A stretch of DNA of 64,000 nt from Nonomuraea montanisoli. GTDB lineage: Bacteria; Actinomycetota; Actinomycetes; Streptosporangiales; Streptosporangiaceae. The DNA is taken from NCBI RefSeq assembly GCF_013363975.1, contig NZ_JABWGN010000007.1, forward strand, positions 310,001 to 374,000, given 5' to 3'. The position numbers and the translations under genes are program-made. Below the pieces are notes generated by a model. The model was not told the DNA's origin, did no database searches, and saw nothing but the letters and a program-made list of their open reading frames with translations. Positions 40,827-49,264 of this stretch are shown in pieces (positions within the stretch are counted from its first letter, which is position 1; each line of letters starts with the position of its first letter).

Positions 40827-41747
40827 ATGTTGGACCTGAACCGGCTCAAGGCCCTTCACGCCGTCCACGTCTACGGATCGGTCGGCGCGGCGGCCGACGC
40901 GCTGATGGTCACCCCGTCCGCGGTGTCCCAGCAGATCGCCAAGCTCGAACGCGAGACCGGCGCCCGCCTCATGGAGCGCAACGGCCGCGGCGTGCGGCTC
41001 ACCGACGCCGCGGGGCTGCTGGCCGAGCACGCCGAGCGCATCCTCGCCCTGGTGGAGACCGCCGAGGCCGACTTCGAGGCGCTGCGCGGCGCGGTCGTCG
41101 GCAGGCTCCACCTGGGCGCCTTCCCGACCGCGGCCCGCGGGCTCATGCCGGCCGCGCTCAGCGGGCTGCGCGAGCGCCACCCCGACCTCCAGGTCCTGCT
41201 CAACGAGCGCGAACCCGAGCGCGTGGTGCGCGAGGTGGCGCGCGGCGAGCTGGACCTCGGCGTCATCCAGGACTGGATGAACCGCCCCATGGCCATGCCC
41301 GAGGGCCTGTCCAGGGCGACGCTGCTCGACGACATCGCCGACGTCGTGGTGCCCAGCGGCCACCCGTTCGCGGCGAGCAAGGAGGTCGCGCTGGCCGCGC
41401 TGAGCGGCGAGCAGTGGATCAGCTCCGCGCCCGGCACGGTCTGCCACGACTGGCTCGTCTTCACGCTGCGCAACGCCGACCTGGAGCCGGAGATCTCCTG
41501 CATGGCCGACGAGTACCCGACGCAGATGGCGCTCGTCGCCGCCGGGCTCGGCTGCGCCATCATCCCCCGGCTGGGCAGGGACCGCGTGCCCGAGGGGGCC
41601 AGCGTCGTGCCGCTGCGGCCCCGGCAGTCGCGGCGGATCTACGCGATCTGGCGCACCGACGCGGCCCGCCGGCCCGCGATCAGGGCCGCGGTCGAGGCGC
41701 TGACCCAGGCCAGCCGGGCCCACGAGAACGCCTGGGCGACCGTCTGA
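40827..41747 (+). CDS. LysR-family transcriptional regulator
   Basis: The 306-residue protein has an N-terminal winged helix (LDLNRLKALHAVHVYGSVGA, AADALMVTPSAVSQQIAKLE, RETGARLMERNGRGVRLTDA) and a periplasmic-binding-like effector domain (LHLGAFPTAARGLMPAALSG, LDLGVIQDWMNRP, VVVPSGHPFAASKEVAL, DEYPTQMALVAAGLGCAIIP). It probably acts on the divergent EamA exporter. The ligand is not known. Confidence 0.93.
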   Translation: MLDLNRLKALHAVHVYGSVGAAADALMVTPSAVSQQIAKLERETGARLMERNGRGVRLTDAAGLLAEHAERILALVETAEADFEALRGAVVGRLHLGAFPTAARGLMPAALSGLRERHPDLQVLLNEREPERVVREVARGELDLGVIQDWMNRPMAMPEGLSRATLLDDIADVVVPSGHPFAASKEVALAALSGEQWISSAPGTVCHDWLVFTLRNADLEPEISCMADEYPTQMALVAAGLGCAIIPRLGRDRVPEGASVVPLRPRQSRRIYAIWRTDAARRPAIRAAVEALTQASRAHENAWATV

Positions 41748-41804
41748 AACGCCGTCCAGGTCTCAGGAGGACGTCAGGGAGGGAACGATAGGCTGTGGCT
41801 CATC

Positions 41805-42446
41805 ATGGCTGAAACCACCGTCGTCCACCTGATGCGTCACGGCGAGGTGCACAACCCCGACGGCATCCTCTACGGCCGGCTCCCCGGATACCACCTGTCC
41901 GACACCGGCCGGCTGATGGCCGAGACCGTCGCCAAGGCGGTGGCCTCCCGTGACATCGTCGCTCTCTACAGCTCTCCCCTGGAGCGCGCCCAGGAGACCG
42001 TGGCCCCCCTGGCACAGACGCTGGGCCTCGACGTCACCACCGACGACCGGCTGATCGAGGCCGGCAACCTGCTCGAAGGCCGCATGGTCGGGCAGGGGCT
42101 GGCGATCTTCCGCAACCCCCGCAACTACCGGTACTTCTGGAACCCCATGCGCCCGTCCTGGGGCGAGCCGTACCCCGTGATCATCGCGCGCATGCGCTCG
42201 ATCGTGGAGGAGGCCCGCGACGCGGCGCGCGGGCACGAGGTGGTCCTGGTCAGCCATCAGCTCCCCATCTGGGCGATCCGCATGGCGGCCGAGGGGCGGC
42301 GCAGGCTCTGGCACGACCCGCGGCGCAGGCAGTGCGCGCTGGCCAGCCTCACCACGTTCACGTTCGAGGGCAACCGGCTGGTCAGCGTCGGCTACAGCGA
42401 GCCGGCGGGCTCGCTCGTCAAGGGGCCCACCCTGCCGGGCGCCTGA
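41805..42446 (+). CDS. Histidine phosphatase family protein
   Basis: The 213-residue protein has the RHG-like motif VHLMRHGEVHNPDGILYGRL with the phosphorylated His near residue 11, YSSPLERAQETVAPLAQTLG with Arg, and HEVVLVSHQLPIWAIRMAAE with the second His. Its fold is phosphoglycerate mutase-like; substrate unknown. In actinobacteria it is typically found just upstream of the resA-ccdA-resB-ccsB cytochrome c assembly genes, as here. Confidence 0.92.
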   Translation: MAETTVVHLMRHGEVHNPDGILYGRLPGYHLSDTGRLMAETVAKAVASRDIVALYSSPLERAQETVAPLAQTLGLDVTTDDRLIEAGNLLEGRMVGQGLAIFRNPRNYRYFWNPMRPSWGEPYPVIIARMRSIVEEARDAARGHEVVLVSHQLPIWAIRMAAEGRRRLWHDPRRRQCALASLTTFTFEGNRLVSVGYSEPAGSLVKGPTLPGA

Positions 42447-42517
42447 CCCCGCCGCTCCCGATCTCACCGCTCCCGATCTCGCCGCGACGCCCCCAGAGTC
42501 CTGGCCGGCCGGTTCCG

Positions 42518-42542
42518 CCGGTAGAGTTGCAAGCTCTACCGG
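42518..42542. promoter_or_regulatory. 25-bp dyad upstream of resA
   Basis: CCGGTAGAG (42518-42526) and CTCTACCGG (42534-42542) form a perfect 9-bp inverted repeat around 7 bases. It ends 24 bases before the resA/tlpA-like start and has no T-run. It could be an operator of the cytochrome c assembly operon or a terminator of the phosphatase gene; the position near the ribosome site favours regulation. Confidence 0.5.
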
Positions 42543-42566
42543 TTGTAGTACAAGGAGATCTTCCCC

Positions 42567-43142
42567 GTGCGCGCGAAGCCCGTCTCCCTCGGCTCACTCG
42601 CCCTCGTGGCCGTCCTGGTCGCGGGCTGCGCCGGCAACCAGGGCGGGCAGCCCCAGGCGGGCGACACGCGCTTCGTCGCGGGCGACGGCACGATGCAGGT
42701 GTTCTCCGCAGCCGACCGCAAGCCGGCCCCCGCGATCGAGGGCGAGACGCTCGACGGCGGCACCGCCTCCCTCGCCGCGCACAAGGGCAAGGTCGTGGTG
42801 CTCAACTTCTGGGCCTCCTGGTGCGGGCCGTGCCGCGCCGAGGCGCCCGTGCTCAAGGACGTCGCCGCCAAGACCAAGGGCAGCGGCGTCGCGTTCGTCG
42901 GCATCGACTTCAAGGACCGCAAGGCCGACGCGCAGGCGTTCGAGCGCACCGAGCAGACCGGCTACCCGAGCATCTTCGACCAGCCCGGCAAGGTGGCGCT
43001 GGCCTTCCAGGGCACGGTGCCGCCCGCCGCGATCCCGTCCACGTTGGTGATCGACGAGCAGGGCCGCATCGCCGCCCGCGCGCTCGGCGCGGTCCGCTAC
43101 CAGGACCTCATGGACACCGTGACCAAGGTGCGCGATGAGTGA
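42567..43142 (+). CDS. TlpA/ResA-like thiol-disulfide oxidoreductase, lipoprotein
   Basis: The 191-residue protein has a lipoprotein signal (SLALVAVLVAGCAG; lipid Cys near residue 22) and a thioredoxin fold: VVVLNFWASWCGPCRAEAPV with the active CxxC, GVAFVGIDFKDRKADAQAFE, and the cis-Pro loop PPAAIPSTLVIDEQGRI. It is extracytosolic and should keep apocytochrome c cysteines reduced for haem attachment, receiving electrons from CcdA, whose gene overlaps it by 8 bases. AAGGAG precedes the GTG start. Confidence 0.93.
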   Translation: MRAKPVSLGSLALVAVLVAGCAGNQGGQPQAGDTRFVAGDGTMQVFSAADRKPAPAIEGETLDGGTASLAAHKGKVVVLNFWASWCGPCRAEAPVLKDVAAKTKGSGVAFVGIDFKDRKADAQAFERTEQTGYPSIFDQPGKVALAFQGTVPPAAIPSTLVIDEQGRIAARALGAVRYQDLMDTVTKVRDE

Positions 43143-43857
43143 CGTCGTCGCCTCCGGCTCGCTGCTGCTGGCCGTCCCGATCGCCGTCCTCGCGGGGGTC
43201 GTGTCGTTCCTGTCGCCGTGCGTGCTGCCGCTGGTGCCGGGCTACCTGTCGTACGTGACCGGCATGAGCGCCGACCCGAGGCGGGGGCGGCTGGTGCTGG
43301 GCACGGCGCTGTTCGTGGCCGGGTTCGCGGTGGTGTTCGTGGCCGGGGGAGCGCTGTTCGGCACGCTCGGCTCGGTGATGATGGGCAACGCCGACGTCAT
43401 CACGCGGGTGCTCGGCGTGCTGACGATCCTGCTGGGGCTGGCCTTCCTCGGCGTGCTGCCCGGGCTCATGCGCGACGTGCGCATCCACCGGCTGCCGGCC
43501 GCCGGGCTGGCCGGCGCGCCGCTGCTCGGGGTGGTCTTCGGGCTCGGCTGGACGCCGTGCATCGGCCCGACGCTGGCCGTGGTGCTGGGGCTCGGGCTCA
43601 ACGAGGGCAGCGCCTCGCGGGGCGCCCTGCTCGCCGTGGCGTACGCGCTGGGGCTCGGGCTGCCGTTCGTGGCCGCCGCCCTCGCCTACAGCAAGGCGCT
43701 GCGCACGTTCCGCGCCATCCGCCGGCACAGCCGGCTGATCACCCGGATCGGCGGCGGCATGATGGTGGCCGTCGGGCTCCTGCTCGTGACCGGCCTGTGG
43801 GGAGAGATGATCGCAAGCATGCAGGGCCTCGTCGGCGGGTTCAGGCCGGTGATCTGA
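43135..43857 (+). CDS. ccdA: Cytochrome c biogenesis protein CcdA
   Basis: The 240-residue protein has six transmembrane helices and moves reducing power across the membrane to the ResA-like protein. Visible: VSFLSPCVLPLVPGYLSYVT with the first conserved Cys and prolines, LFVAGFAVVFVAGGALFGTL, and VVFGLGWTPCIGPTLAVVLG with the second Cys. The ATG overlaps the resA-like gene by 8 bases and its stop overlaps the resB ATG. Confidence 0.94.
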   Translation: MSDVVASGSLLLAVPIAVLAGVVSFLSPCVLPLVPGYLSYVTGMSADPRRGRLVLGTALFVAGFAVVFVAGGALFGTLGSVMMGNADVITRVLGVLTILLGLAFLGVLPGLMRDVRIHRLPAAGLAGAPLLGVVFGLGWTPCIGPTLAVVLGLGLNEGSASRGALLAVAYALGLGLPFVAAALAYSKALRTFRAIRRHSRLITRIGGGMMVAVGLLLVTGLWGEMIASMQGLVGGFRPVI

Positions 43858-45419
43858 TGGCCGTCAAGGAGCTGGAGAAGGAGCGGGCGCCGCAGCCCGC
43901 CGGTTTCGGCGTGCTCGGCTGGGCGCGCTGGTTCTGGCGCACGCTCACCTCGATGAAGACGGCGCTCATCCTGCTGTTCCTGTTCGCGCTGGCCTCGGTG
44001 CCCGGGTCGCTGGTGCCGCAGCGCGGCGTCGAGCCGGACAAGGTGGCGCGGCTCTTCCAGCAGAACCCCACGCTCGCGCAGTGGTACGACCGCTTCCAGC
44101 TCTTCGACGTCTTCACCTCGGTCTGGTTCGCGGCGATCTACCTGCTGCTGTTCACCTCGCTGATCGGCTGCGTCGTCCCGCGCGCCGCCACCTACCTGCG
44201 CGAACTGCGCCGCCGCCCGCCCGCCGCCCCGCGCAACCTGTCGCGGCTGCCGCACCACGCCGCCCTCACCGCCGACCTGACGGTCGAGGAGGCCGCCCGG
44301 CGGCTGCGCGCCCGCCGCTTCCGGGTGGACACCGGCGACGGATGGGTGGCCGCCGAGAAGGGCTACCTGCGGGAGACGGGCAACCTGCTCTTCCACGTCT
44401 CGCTGCTCGGCCTGCTGGTGGCGGTCGGCATCGGCTCGCTGTTCGGCTACCGGGGCAACGTGCTCGTCGTCGAGGGCGACGGCTTCGCCAACACGGTCGC
44501 CAACTACGACCGGTTCATCCCCGGCCGCGAGGTGTCGGCCGAGTCGCTGGAGCCGTTCTCGTTCGATCTGAAGGACTTCAAGGCCAGCTACCAGGTCCAG
44601 GGCGACAAGAAGGGGCAGGAGCTCGACTACTCCGCCTACCTGCGCGTCAACGACACCCCGACGGCGCCCGCCCGTGACTACGAGCTGAAGGTCAACGAGC
44701 CGCTGGAGATCGACGGCACGCAGACCTACCTCATCGGCCACGGCTACGCGCCGGTCTTCAAGGTCACCGACGGCCAGGGGCAGGTGGCCTTCGAGGGCCC
44801 GGTGCCGTGCCTCGTCGAGCACAAGCCCACGCTGACCTCGGGCTGCGTGGTCAAGGCGCCCGACGCCCGCCCCTCGCAGCTCGGCTTCCTGCTGCGCTTC
44901 CTGCCGACGAGCGTGCCGCTGACCGACGGCACCTACGCCTCCGCCTTCCCCGGTGAGCTGCAGCCCGAGGTGCAGGTCCTGGCCGCGTTCACCGGCGACT
45001 TCGGCGTGCGCTCCGGCCGGCCGCAGTCGGTGTACGAGCTGGCCCCGACCGACCTCATGAAGAAGCTCAAGCCGCTGGTGATGGGCACTTCCGTGCCGAA
45101 GCCGCTGGCCGTGGGCGGGTCGCTCGACCTGCCGGACGGCGCGGGCAGACTGGAGTTCACCGGCGTCAAGGAGTGGATCACGCTCCAGATCGCCTACGAC
45201 CCGGGCCGGATGCCGGCGCTGATCTTCGCCGGGCTCGCGACGGTCTCGATCGCGCTGTCGCTGATGATCCGCCGCCGCCGCGTGTGGGTGCGGATCGGCG
45301 ACGGGGGCGCGGTCGAGGTGGGCGGCCTGACCCGCACCGAGGGCTCGGCCGCGGGCTTCGCCGAGGAGTTCGACGACATCGTGAAGGTTCTCACCGCTGG
45401 AGACAAGGATGACCGCTGA
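43857..45419 (+). CDS. resB: Cytochrome c biogenesis protein ResB
   Basis: The 520-residue protein is a system II haem-export/lyase subunit. It has transmembrane helices near residues 40-60, 85-110, 180-200 and 445-465, and a large extracytosolic domain between the last two. Landmarks: ARWFWRTLTSMKTALILLFL, PGSLVPQRGVEP, LFHVSLLGLLVAVGIGSLFG, and IFAGLATVSIALSLMIRRR. The ATG overlaps the ccdA stop. It works with CcsB, whose gene overlaps its end by 11 bases. Confidence 0.93.
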   Translation: MAVKELEKERAPQPAGFGVLGWARWFWRTLTSMKTALILLFLFALASVPGSLVPQRGVEPDKVARLFQQNPTLAQWYDRFQLFDVFTSVWFAAIYLLLFTSLIGCVVPRAATYLRELRRRPPAAPRNLSRLPHHAALTADLTVEEAARRLRARRFRVDTGDGWVAAEKGYLRETGNLLFHVSLLGLLVAVGIGSLFGYRGNVLVVEGDGFANTVANYDRFIPGREVSAESLEPFSFDLKDFKASYQVQGDKKGQELDYSAYLRVNDTPTAPARDYELKVNEPLEIDGTQTYLIGHGYAPVFKVTDGQGQVAFEGPVPCLVEHKPTLTSGCVVKAPDARPSQLGFLLRFLPTSVPLTDGTYASAFPGELQPEVQVLAAFTGDFGVRSGRPQSVYELAPTDLMKKLKPLVMGTSVPKPLAVGGSLDLPDGAGRLEFTGVKEWITLQIAYDPGRMPALIFAGLATVSIALSLMIRRRRVWVRIGDGGAVEVGGLTRTEGSAAGFAEEFDDIVKVLTAGDKDDR

Positions 45420-46371
45420 CCGACTGGCCGAGGTGAGCGACCTCTTCGTCCTCGCCGCGGTGCTGCTCTACCTCTTCTCCATGGTCGGCTTCGCGCTGGA
45501 GCTGGCCTTCGGCCGGGCGCGCTCCGACGTGGCGGCCAGGCGCGCCAAGGTGCCCGTCACCGTCGGCGGCGCGGGCGGCGCCGACGAGGCGGACGGCGCG
45601 GACGGCACGGCCGAGGCGGCCGCCCAGGAGGGGGTGGAGCCGCCGAGCTGGGCGCCCAAGGCCGGTGTCGCCGCGCTCGTGCTCGGCTGGCTGGGCTGGG
45701 CGGCCAACCTGGGCGCGATCGTCACCCGGGGTCTCGCCGTGGACCGGTGGCCCTGGGGCAACATGTACGAGTTCGTGGTGGCGATCTGCTTCGCCGCGGT
45801 GACCGCCTTCCTCGTCACGCAGATCCGGCAGAACGTGCGCTTCCTGGGCGCGTTCGTCATGATCACGGCGACGCTGGGGCTCGGCTTCGCGGTCAAGGTG
45901 CTCTACACGGCCGCGGGTCCGGTGGTGCCGGCGCTCAACTCGTACTGGGTGGCCATCCACGTCACGGCGGCGATCCTGTCGAGCGGCCTGTTCATCCTGG
46001 CCGGCGTCGCGGGCATCCTCTACCTGGTGCGCGGGGACGGCCTGTCGCGGCTGCCGTCGCGGGCCGACCTGGAGCGGGTGGCGCACCGGGCGATCGTCCT
46101 GTCGTTCCCGGTGTGGACGTTCGCCGTCATCGCGGGCGCGCTCTGGGCGGACAAGGCGTGGGGGCGCTACTGGGGCTGGGACCCCAAGGAGGTCTGGGCG
46201 TTCATCACCTGGGTGGCCTACGCCGCCTACCTGCACGCGCGGGTGACGGCGGGCTGGCGGGGCCGCGCGGCGACGATCGTGCAGCTCATCGCCTTCGGCT
46301 GCCTGCTGTTCAACCTGGTCGGCGTGAACATCTTCATCAGCGGCCTGCACAGCTACGCCGACGTGAACTGA
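45409..46371 (+). CDS. ccsB: Cytochrome c biogenesis protein CcsB (system II)
   Basis: The 320-residue protein carries about eight transmembrane helices and the tryptophan-rich WWD haem-binding motif WGRYWGWDPKEVWAFITWVA near residue 250. It also has conserved His residues (WVAIHVTAAILSSGLF, and another in the last loop). With ResB it exports haem and joins it to apocytochrome c. An Ala/Glu/Asp-rich cytosolic loop (about residues 42-85) is lineage-specific. GGAG lies before the ATG. Confidence 0.94.
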   Translation: MTADRLAEVSDLFVLAAVLLYLFSMVGFALELAFGRARSDVAARRAKVPVTVGGAGGADEADGADGTAEAAAQEGVEPPSWAPKAGVAALVLGWLGWAANLGAIVTRGLAVDRWPWGNMYEFVVAICFAAVTAFLVTQIRQNVRFLGAFVMITATLGLGFAVKVLYTAAGPVVPALNSYWVAIHVTAAILSSGLFILAGVAGILYLVRGDGLSRLPSRADLERVAHRAIVLSFPVWTFAVIAGALWADKAWGRYWGWDPKEVWAFITWVAYAAYLHARVTAGWRGRAATIVQLIAFGCLLFNLVGVNIFISGLHSYADVN

Positions 46372-46429
46372 CCGGCGCGGGCGGTCGGTGCGGACGGGGA
46401 GGGGCACCGTCCGCGGGGGTGTGATCGCG

Positions 46430-46750
46430 TCAGTCGTCGCCGCGCATGCGGCGGTCGAGCTCCCGCAGGAACTCGGGGTCGTCGTCGGGCCCCTTGGGGA
46501 TCGGGGCGTGGTGGACGTCGGGCCGGCGGGGGGCCCGCTCGGTCGGGTGCGCGCCCTGGGGGCGGCCGAGCAGCATCCAGAACAGCCCGCCCGCGAAGGG
46601 CACCAGCACGACGATCAGCAGCCAGAGCGTCTTGGGGACGTTTCGGACCTCCTCCTCGGGTGTGGTGATGAGGTCGAACAGCGAGTAGAGCCAGAAGGCC
46701 AGCAGCGCCAGGCCGATTACGACACCTGCCATGCCCGAACTGTAAGCCAT
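46430..46750 (-). CDS. PLDc_N-domain small membrane protein
   Basis: The 106-residue protein has two transmembrane helices (MAGVVIGLALLAFWLYSLFD, and TLWLLIVVLVPFAGGLFWML, then LGRPQG) separated by a short loop, TTPEEEVRNVPKT. That is the PLDc_N pattern of phospholipase D-like/cardiolipin synthase N-termini, here a stand-alone protein. The C-terminus is charged and ends ELDRRMRGDD. It starts at 46750 (or 46732). Function unknown; it converges with ccsB. Confidence 0.82.
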   Translation of the reverse strand: MAYSSGMAGVVIGLALLAFWLYSLFDLITTPEEEVRNVPKTLWLLIVVLVPFAGGLFWMLLGRPQGAHPTERAPRRPDVHHAPIPKGPDDDPEFLRELDRRMRGDD

Positions 46751-46904
46751 CCGCGACGTGATCGTGTCGGTCACATGCACCATTTCGGGTGACTCGCGAT
46801 GATCCGCGTCGTACCGTGGAACAGATTCAGCGGAGCCCCTCGCCGGGCGGCGCCCTTCCGGCCGTCCGGCGGTCTGCGCGGGCGCCATGGCGTGGAGAGG
46901 TGCG

Positions 46905-48026
46905 ATGGCCTTTTCTAACGACAAAGGCCGCCATCGGCGGGGTCGTTGGTGGCGGCGCGGTTCGTACCTCTTCTCCCGGCGCAGCGAGGCGCCCCCCGAC
47001 GCCGACCGCTCGTTCTGGGCCTACGGCGGCCCCACGCGCCGTGCCGAGCACGCCGAACCGGAGGGCACGGCCGACGCCGGGACCGGCTGGGGCGCCCGGG
47101 GGAGCGCCCGCCCGCCGCACGCCGAGCGGGTCGGCGACCGTCACCCGTACGAGTCCGCACGCGAGGCGGAGAGCCGTTCCTTACGCTCCCGGCTGGAGCG
47201 TGACAGGCAGACGCGGCCGGAGCGTGACAGGGACGCCAGGGAGCCGCACAGGGTGCCGCCGGGACGCGCGGAGACGACGCGGCCATGGGAGCGCCGGAGG
47301 CGGTGGGAGGGGAGCGAGCGGCTGCCGGCGGCCGTGGTCGAGCGTCCCCAGTACACCTGGTACGACTTCGAGCTCGACGACCTGCCGCCCAGGGCGCAGC
47401 CGAACCGCCCCGACGCCCCGTCCCTGTCCGACGGGCTGCGGCACTGCGGACGGCTGGAGGCGGTCCTGCACCGCCAGTGGGACGCCCGGCTGGGCCCGCC
47501 GCCCCCGGACGTGGTGCGGGCCGTGGAGAGCCTCGCCCGGCTCCCCGAGCGGCTGAAGGACCTGCTCGCCGACGGCCTGGAGGGCATCTACGTCGGGCCC
47601 GGCGGCGTCCCGGAGCTCGACGACATGGGCTACCTGCGCGGGGCCCCGCTGCCCTCGGGCCGGGCCACCTGGGACATCTGCGCCGGCGCGTACGGCGACC
47701 GCAAGATCGTGGTGGGCGACCGCCCGTCGCCCACGCCGGACGTGATGATGCACGAGGTGGGTCACGCCATCGACGACATCGACTCCACGTACGGTGACTG
47801 GGTGTCCGACTCGCCGGAGTTCATGGCCCTGTACGAGAAGGCCACGCCGCTGCTGGCCTCGGCCTTCCACCGGCAGGGAGGCGGCCTGGGGCGCAAGGAG
47901 TTCTTCGCCGACGCCTTCGCCGCGATCGCCTCGCGGCAGCGGCCGGCGCTCGTCGACATGCTGAACGGCGACACGCGGATGGCGCTCGACGTCATGCTGT
48001 TCTTCAACCGGCGCTACGGAATCTAG
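46905..48026 (+). CDS. Putative ATLF-like zinc metallopeptidase with basic N-terminal region
   Basis: The 373-residue protein has an Arg-rich N-terminal 150 residues (RHRRGRWWRRGSYLF, RLERDRQTRPERDRDAREPH) with no signal peptide. A metallopeptidase-like C-terminal domain follows, with HExxH in DVMMHEVGHAIDDIDSTYGD near residue 283 and a later Glu in GRKEFFADAFAAIASRQRP that could be the third ligand. This resembles the anthrax lethal-factor-type (ATLF) gluzincins of many actinobacteria. Whether it acts in the cytosol or is exported is unknown. Start MAFSNDKG has GGAGAGG upstream. A 121-residue gene follows after 10 bases. Confidence 0.72.
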   Translation: MAFSNDKGRHRRGRWWRRGSYLFSRRSEAPPDADRSFWAYGGPTRRAEHAEPEGTADAGTGWGARGSARPPHAERVGDRHPYESAREAESRSLRSRLERDRQTRPERDRDAREPHRVPPGRAETTRPWERRRRWEGSERLPAAVVERPQYTWYDFELDDLPPRAQPNRPDAPSLSDGLRHCGRLEAVLHRQWDARLGPPPPDVVRAVESLARLPERLKDLLADGLEGIYVGPGGVPELDDMGYLRGAPLPSGRATWDICAGAYGDRKIVVGDRPSPTPDVMMHEVGHAIDDIDSTYGDWVSDSPEFMALYEKATPLLASAFHRQGGGLGRKEFFADAFAAIASRQRPALVDMLNGDTRMALDVMLFFNRRYGI

Positions 48027-48036
48027 GTGATCAGCC

Positions 48037-48402
48037 ATGTACGTCATCCGGCTCGCTGACGGGACCCTGCGCGTGCCGCGGACCCTCACCAGCGAAGACG
48101 GGCGTCTCATCGCGAACGCCTACGTGGACCTGGTGCCCGGCGACCCCGACTACGACCGCTGGCTGCCGGAGGCGCTGACCGAGGAGGAGCTGGCCGAGCG
48201 GCGCGTCAGGTGGCAGGAGGGCAACGACGAGCTGGAGCGGGAGTTCCAGGCATACCGGGCCGAGCAGGTGAAGGCGGAGCGGCTGAGAGCCGAGCAGGCT
48301 ACGGCGGAGCGGGCGGGGGCGGGCGCGTCCCAGGAGGAGCAGCCGGTCGCGGGCCGGGCCGGGGCGGAGCGGCAGGTCGGGGTGGAGCAGGAGGAGACCT
48401 AG
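48037..48402 (+). CDS. Hypothetical partner of the metallopeptidase (121 aa)
   Basis: I do not recognise this protein. It is soluble, with a beta-rich N-terminus (MYVIRLADGTLRVPRTLTSE) and a long Glu/Arg/Ala helix, probably coiled coil, over residues 48-120 (ALTEEELAERRVRWQEGNDE, then LEREFQAYRAEQVKAERLRA). It follows the ATLF-like gene by 10 bases in the same direction and is likely co-expressed. It may be a partner, substrate or inhibitor of the peptidase; that is inference from position. Confidence 0.62.
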   Translation: MYVIRLADGTLRVPRTLTSEDGRLIANAYVDLVPGDPDYDRWLPEALTEEELAERRVRWQEGNDELEREFQAYRAEQVKAERLRAEQATAERAGAGASQEEQPVAGRAGAERQVGVEQEET

Positions 48403-48531
48403 CCGCGCGGCCGGGGGAGGGGCCGTCCCGGACAGGCGCCAGCCACGGTCAGCGGATGGCGCCCGGGCGTACCGTGCATGACTCGAACGTGCGTGATCCG
48501 GACGTACATGATCAAGCAATCATCCCGCCGC

Positions 48532-48556
48532 GGTGATCCTGGCGCGCAGGATCACC
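48532..48556. terminator. Perfect 10-bp hairpin, bidirectional terminator candidate
   Basis: GGTGATCCTG and CAGGATCACC pair perfectly around a 5-base loop GCGCG. It lies between the converging ends of the 121-residue gene (stop 48402) and bldC (stop 48569), so it can end transcription from both sides. Confidence 0.7.
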
Positions 48557-48568
48557 GAAGACGGAACG

Positions 48569-48790
48569 TCAGACGCGCGGGGACTCGCCTGCCGGCCGGT
48601 CGGCCGTCAGGACATCCTCGCCTCGGAGAAGGGCGTGCACTTCCGACTCGCGGAAGCGCCGGTGCCCTCCGGGGGTGCGGATACTGCTGATGCGGCCTGC
48701 CGCAGCCCAGCGCGTAACCGTCTTTGGGTCTACCCGGAAGAGGGCGGCAACCTCTCCTGGGGTCAGCAGACGCTCGCTGCTACTCTCCAC
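48569..48790 (-). CDS. bldC: Developmental regulator BldC
   Basis: A 73-residue MerR-like winged helix: LLTPGEVAALFRVDPKTVTR, WAAAGRISSIRTPGGHRRFR, and EVHALLRGEDVLT. This is almost the exact core of Streptomyces BldC, which binds cooperatively to direct repeats and delays sporulation. The GTG at 48788-48790 was chosen because GGGGGAG lies 6 bases upstream, and longer starts add sequence absent from the family. A strong hairpin follows the stop. The upstream gap to the DUF4229 gene is A/T-rich and holds divergent promoters. Confidence 0.93.
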   Translation of the reverse strand: MESSSERLLTPGEVAALFRVDPKTVTRWAAAGRISSIRTPGGHRRFRESEVHALLRGEDVLTADRPAGESPRV

Positions 48791-48856
48791 CAATCTCTCC
48801 CCCTCGCATCCCGCTTCCTGCCAGCGGGCGGACAGGTAACCAGTGTGTCGAGCGAA

Positions 48857-48950
48857 GCCTGATTTATCCGTGGTTTTCGACAAAGATCACGGGTTGTTAT
48901 CAGCTGACTGCCCGATTGTTATATGATAGAGCCTCTTTGGGGCTCTCGTG
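48857..48950. promoter_or_regulatory. A/T-rich divergent regulatory region of bldC
   Basis: An unusually A/T-rich stretch for this genome, with TTGTTATCAG, TTGTTATATGAT and other -10-like hexamers, plus a hairpin AGAGCC (48928-48933) with GGCTCT (48941-48946). It should hold promoters for bldC to the left and for the DUF4229 gene to the right. Exact start sites cannot be fixed by eye. Confidence 0.4.
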
Positions 48951-49045
48951 GGTGTTTCTTTACGAAACTCCCTGACTGGGCACACTAGCAGCGCTCGCGC
49001 CGGATGCGAAGAGCGACCGCACTGGCCGGCGAGTAACCTCGACGT

Positions 49046-49264
49046 GTGCGTCCCGTTCTCGTTTACACCCTGTTGAGGATTGTTCTCTTCCTCGTGACCG
49101 CGGGCCTGCTCTTCCTGCTGGGCCTGCAAAACCTGTTCTGGCTGATCGTCGTCTCATTCTTGGTCAGCGGAGTCGTGAGCTATGTCCTGCTGTCCAAGCA
49201 GCGAGACGCCATGAGCACACGCCTCACCAAGAAGATCGACCGGCCGGACCCGCACGACGGCTAG
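49046..49264 (+). CDS. DUF4229 small membrane protein
   Basis: The 72-residue protein has two transmembrane helices: LLRIVLFLVTAGLLFLLGL and LFWLIVVSFLVSGVVSYVLL, followed by a charged tail SKQRDAMSTRLTKKIDRPDP. This is the DUF4229 pattern found in actinobacteria near menaquinone genes. The GTG at 49046 starts it; the ribosome site is weak. It converges with the beta-propeller gene with a 4-base overlap of stops. Confidence 0.86.
   Translation: MRPVLVYTLLRIVLFLVTAGLLFLLGLQNLFWLIVVSFLVSGVVSYVLLSKQRDAMSTRLTKKIDRPDPHDG

Noticed and set aside
48791..48883. Longer N-terminus for BldC starting at 48883
   Set aside because: The upstream start is a TTG without a ribosome site and adds 31 residues not found in BldC proteins; GTG at 48790 has a strong site.
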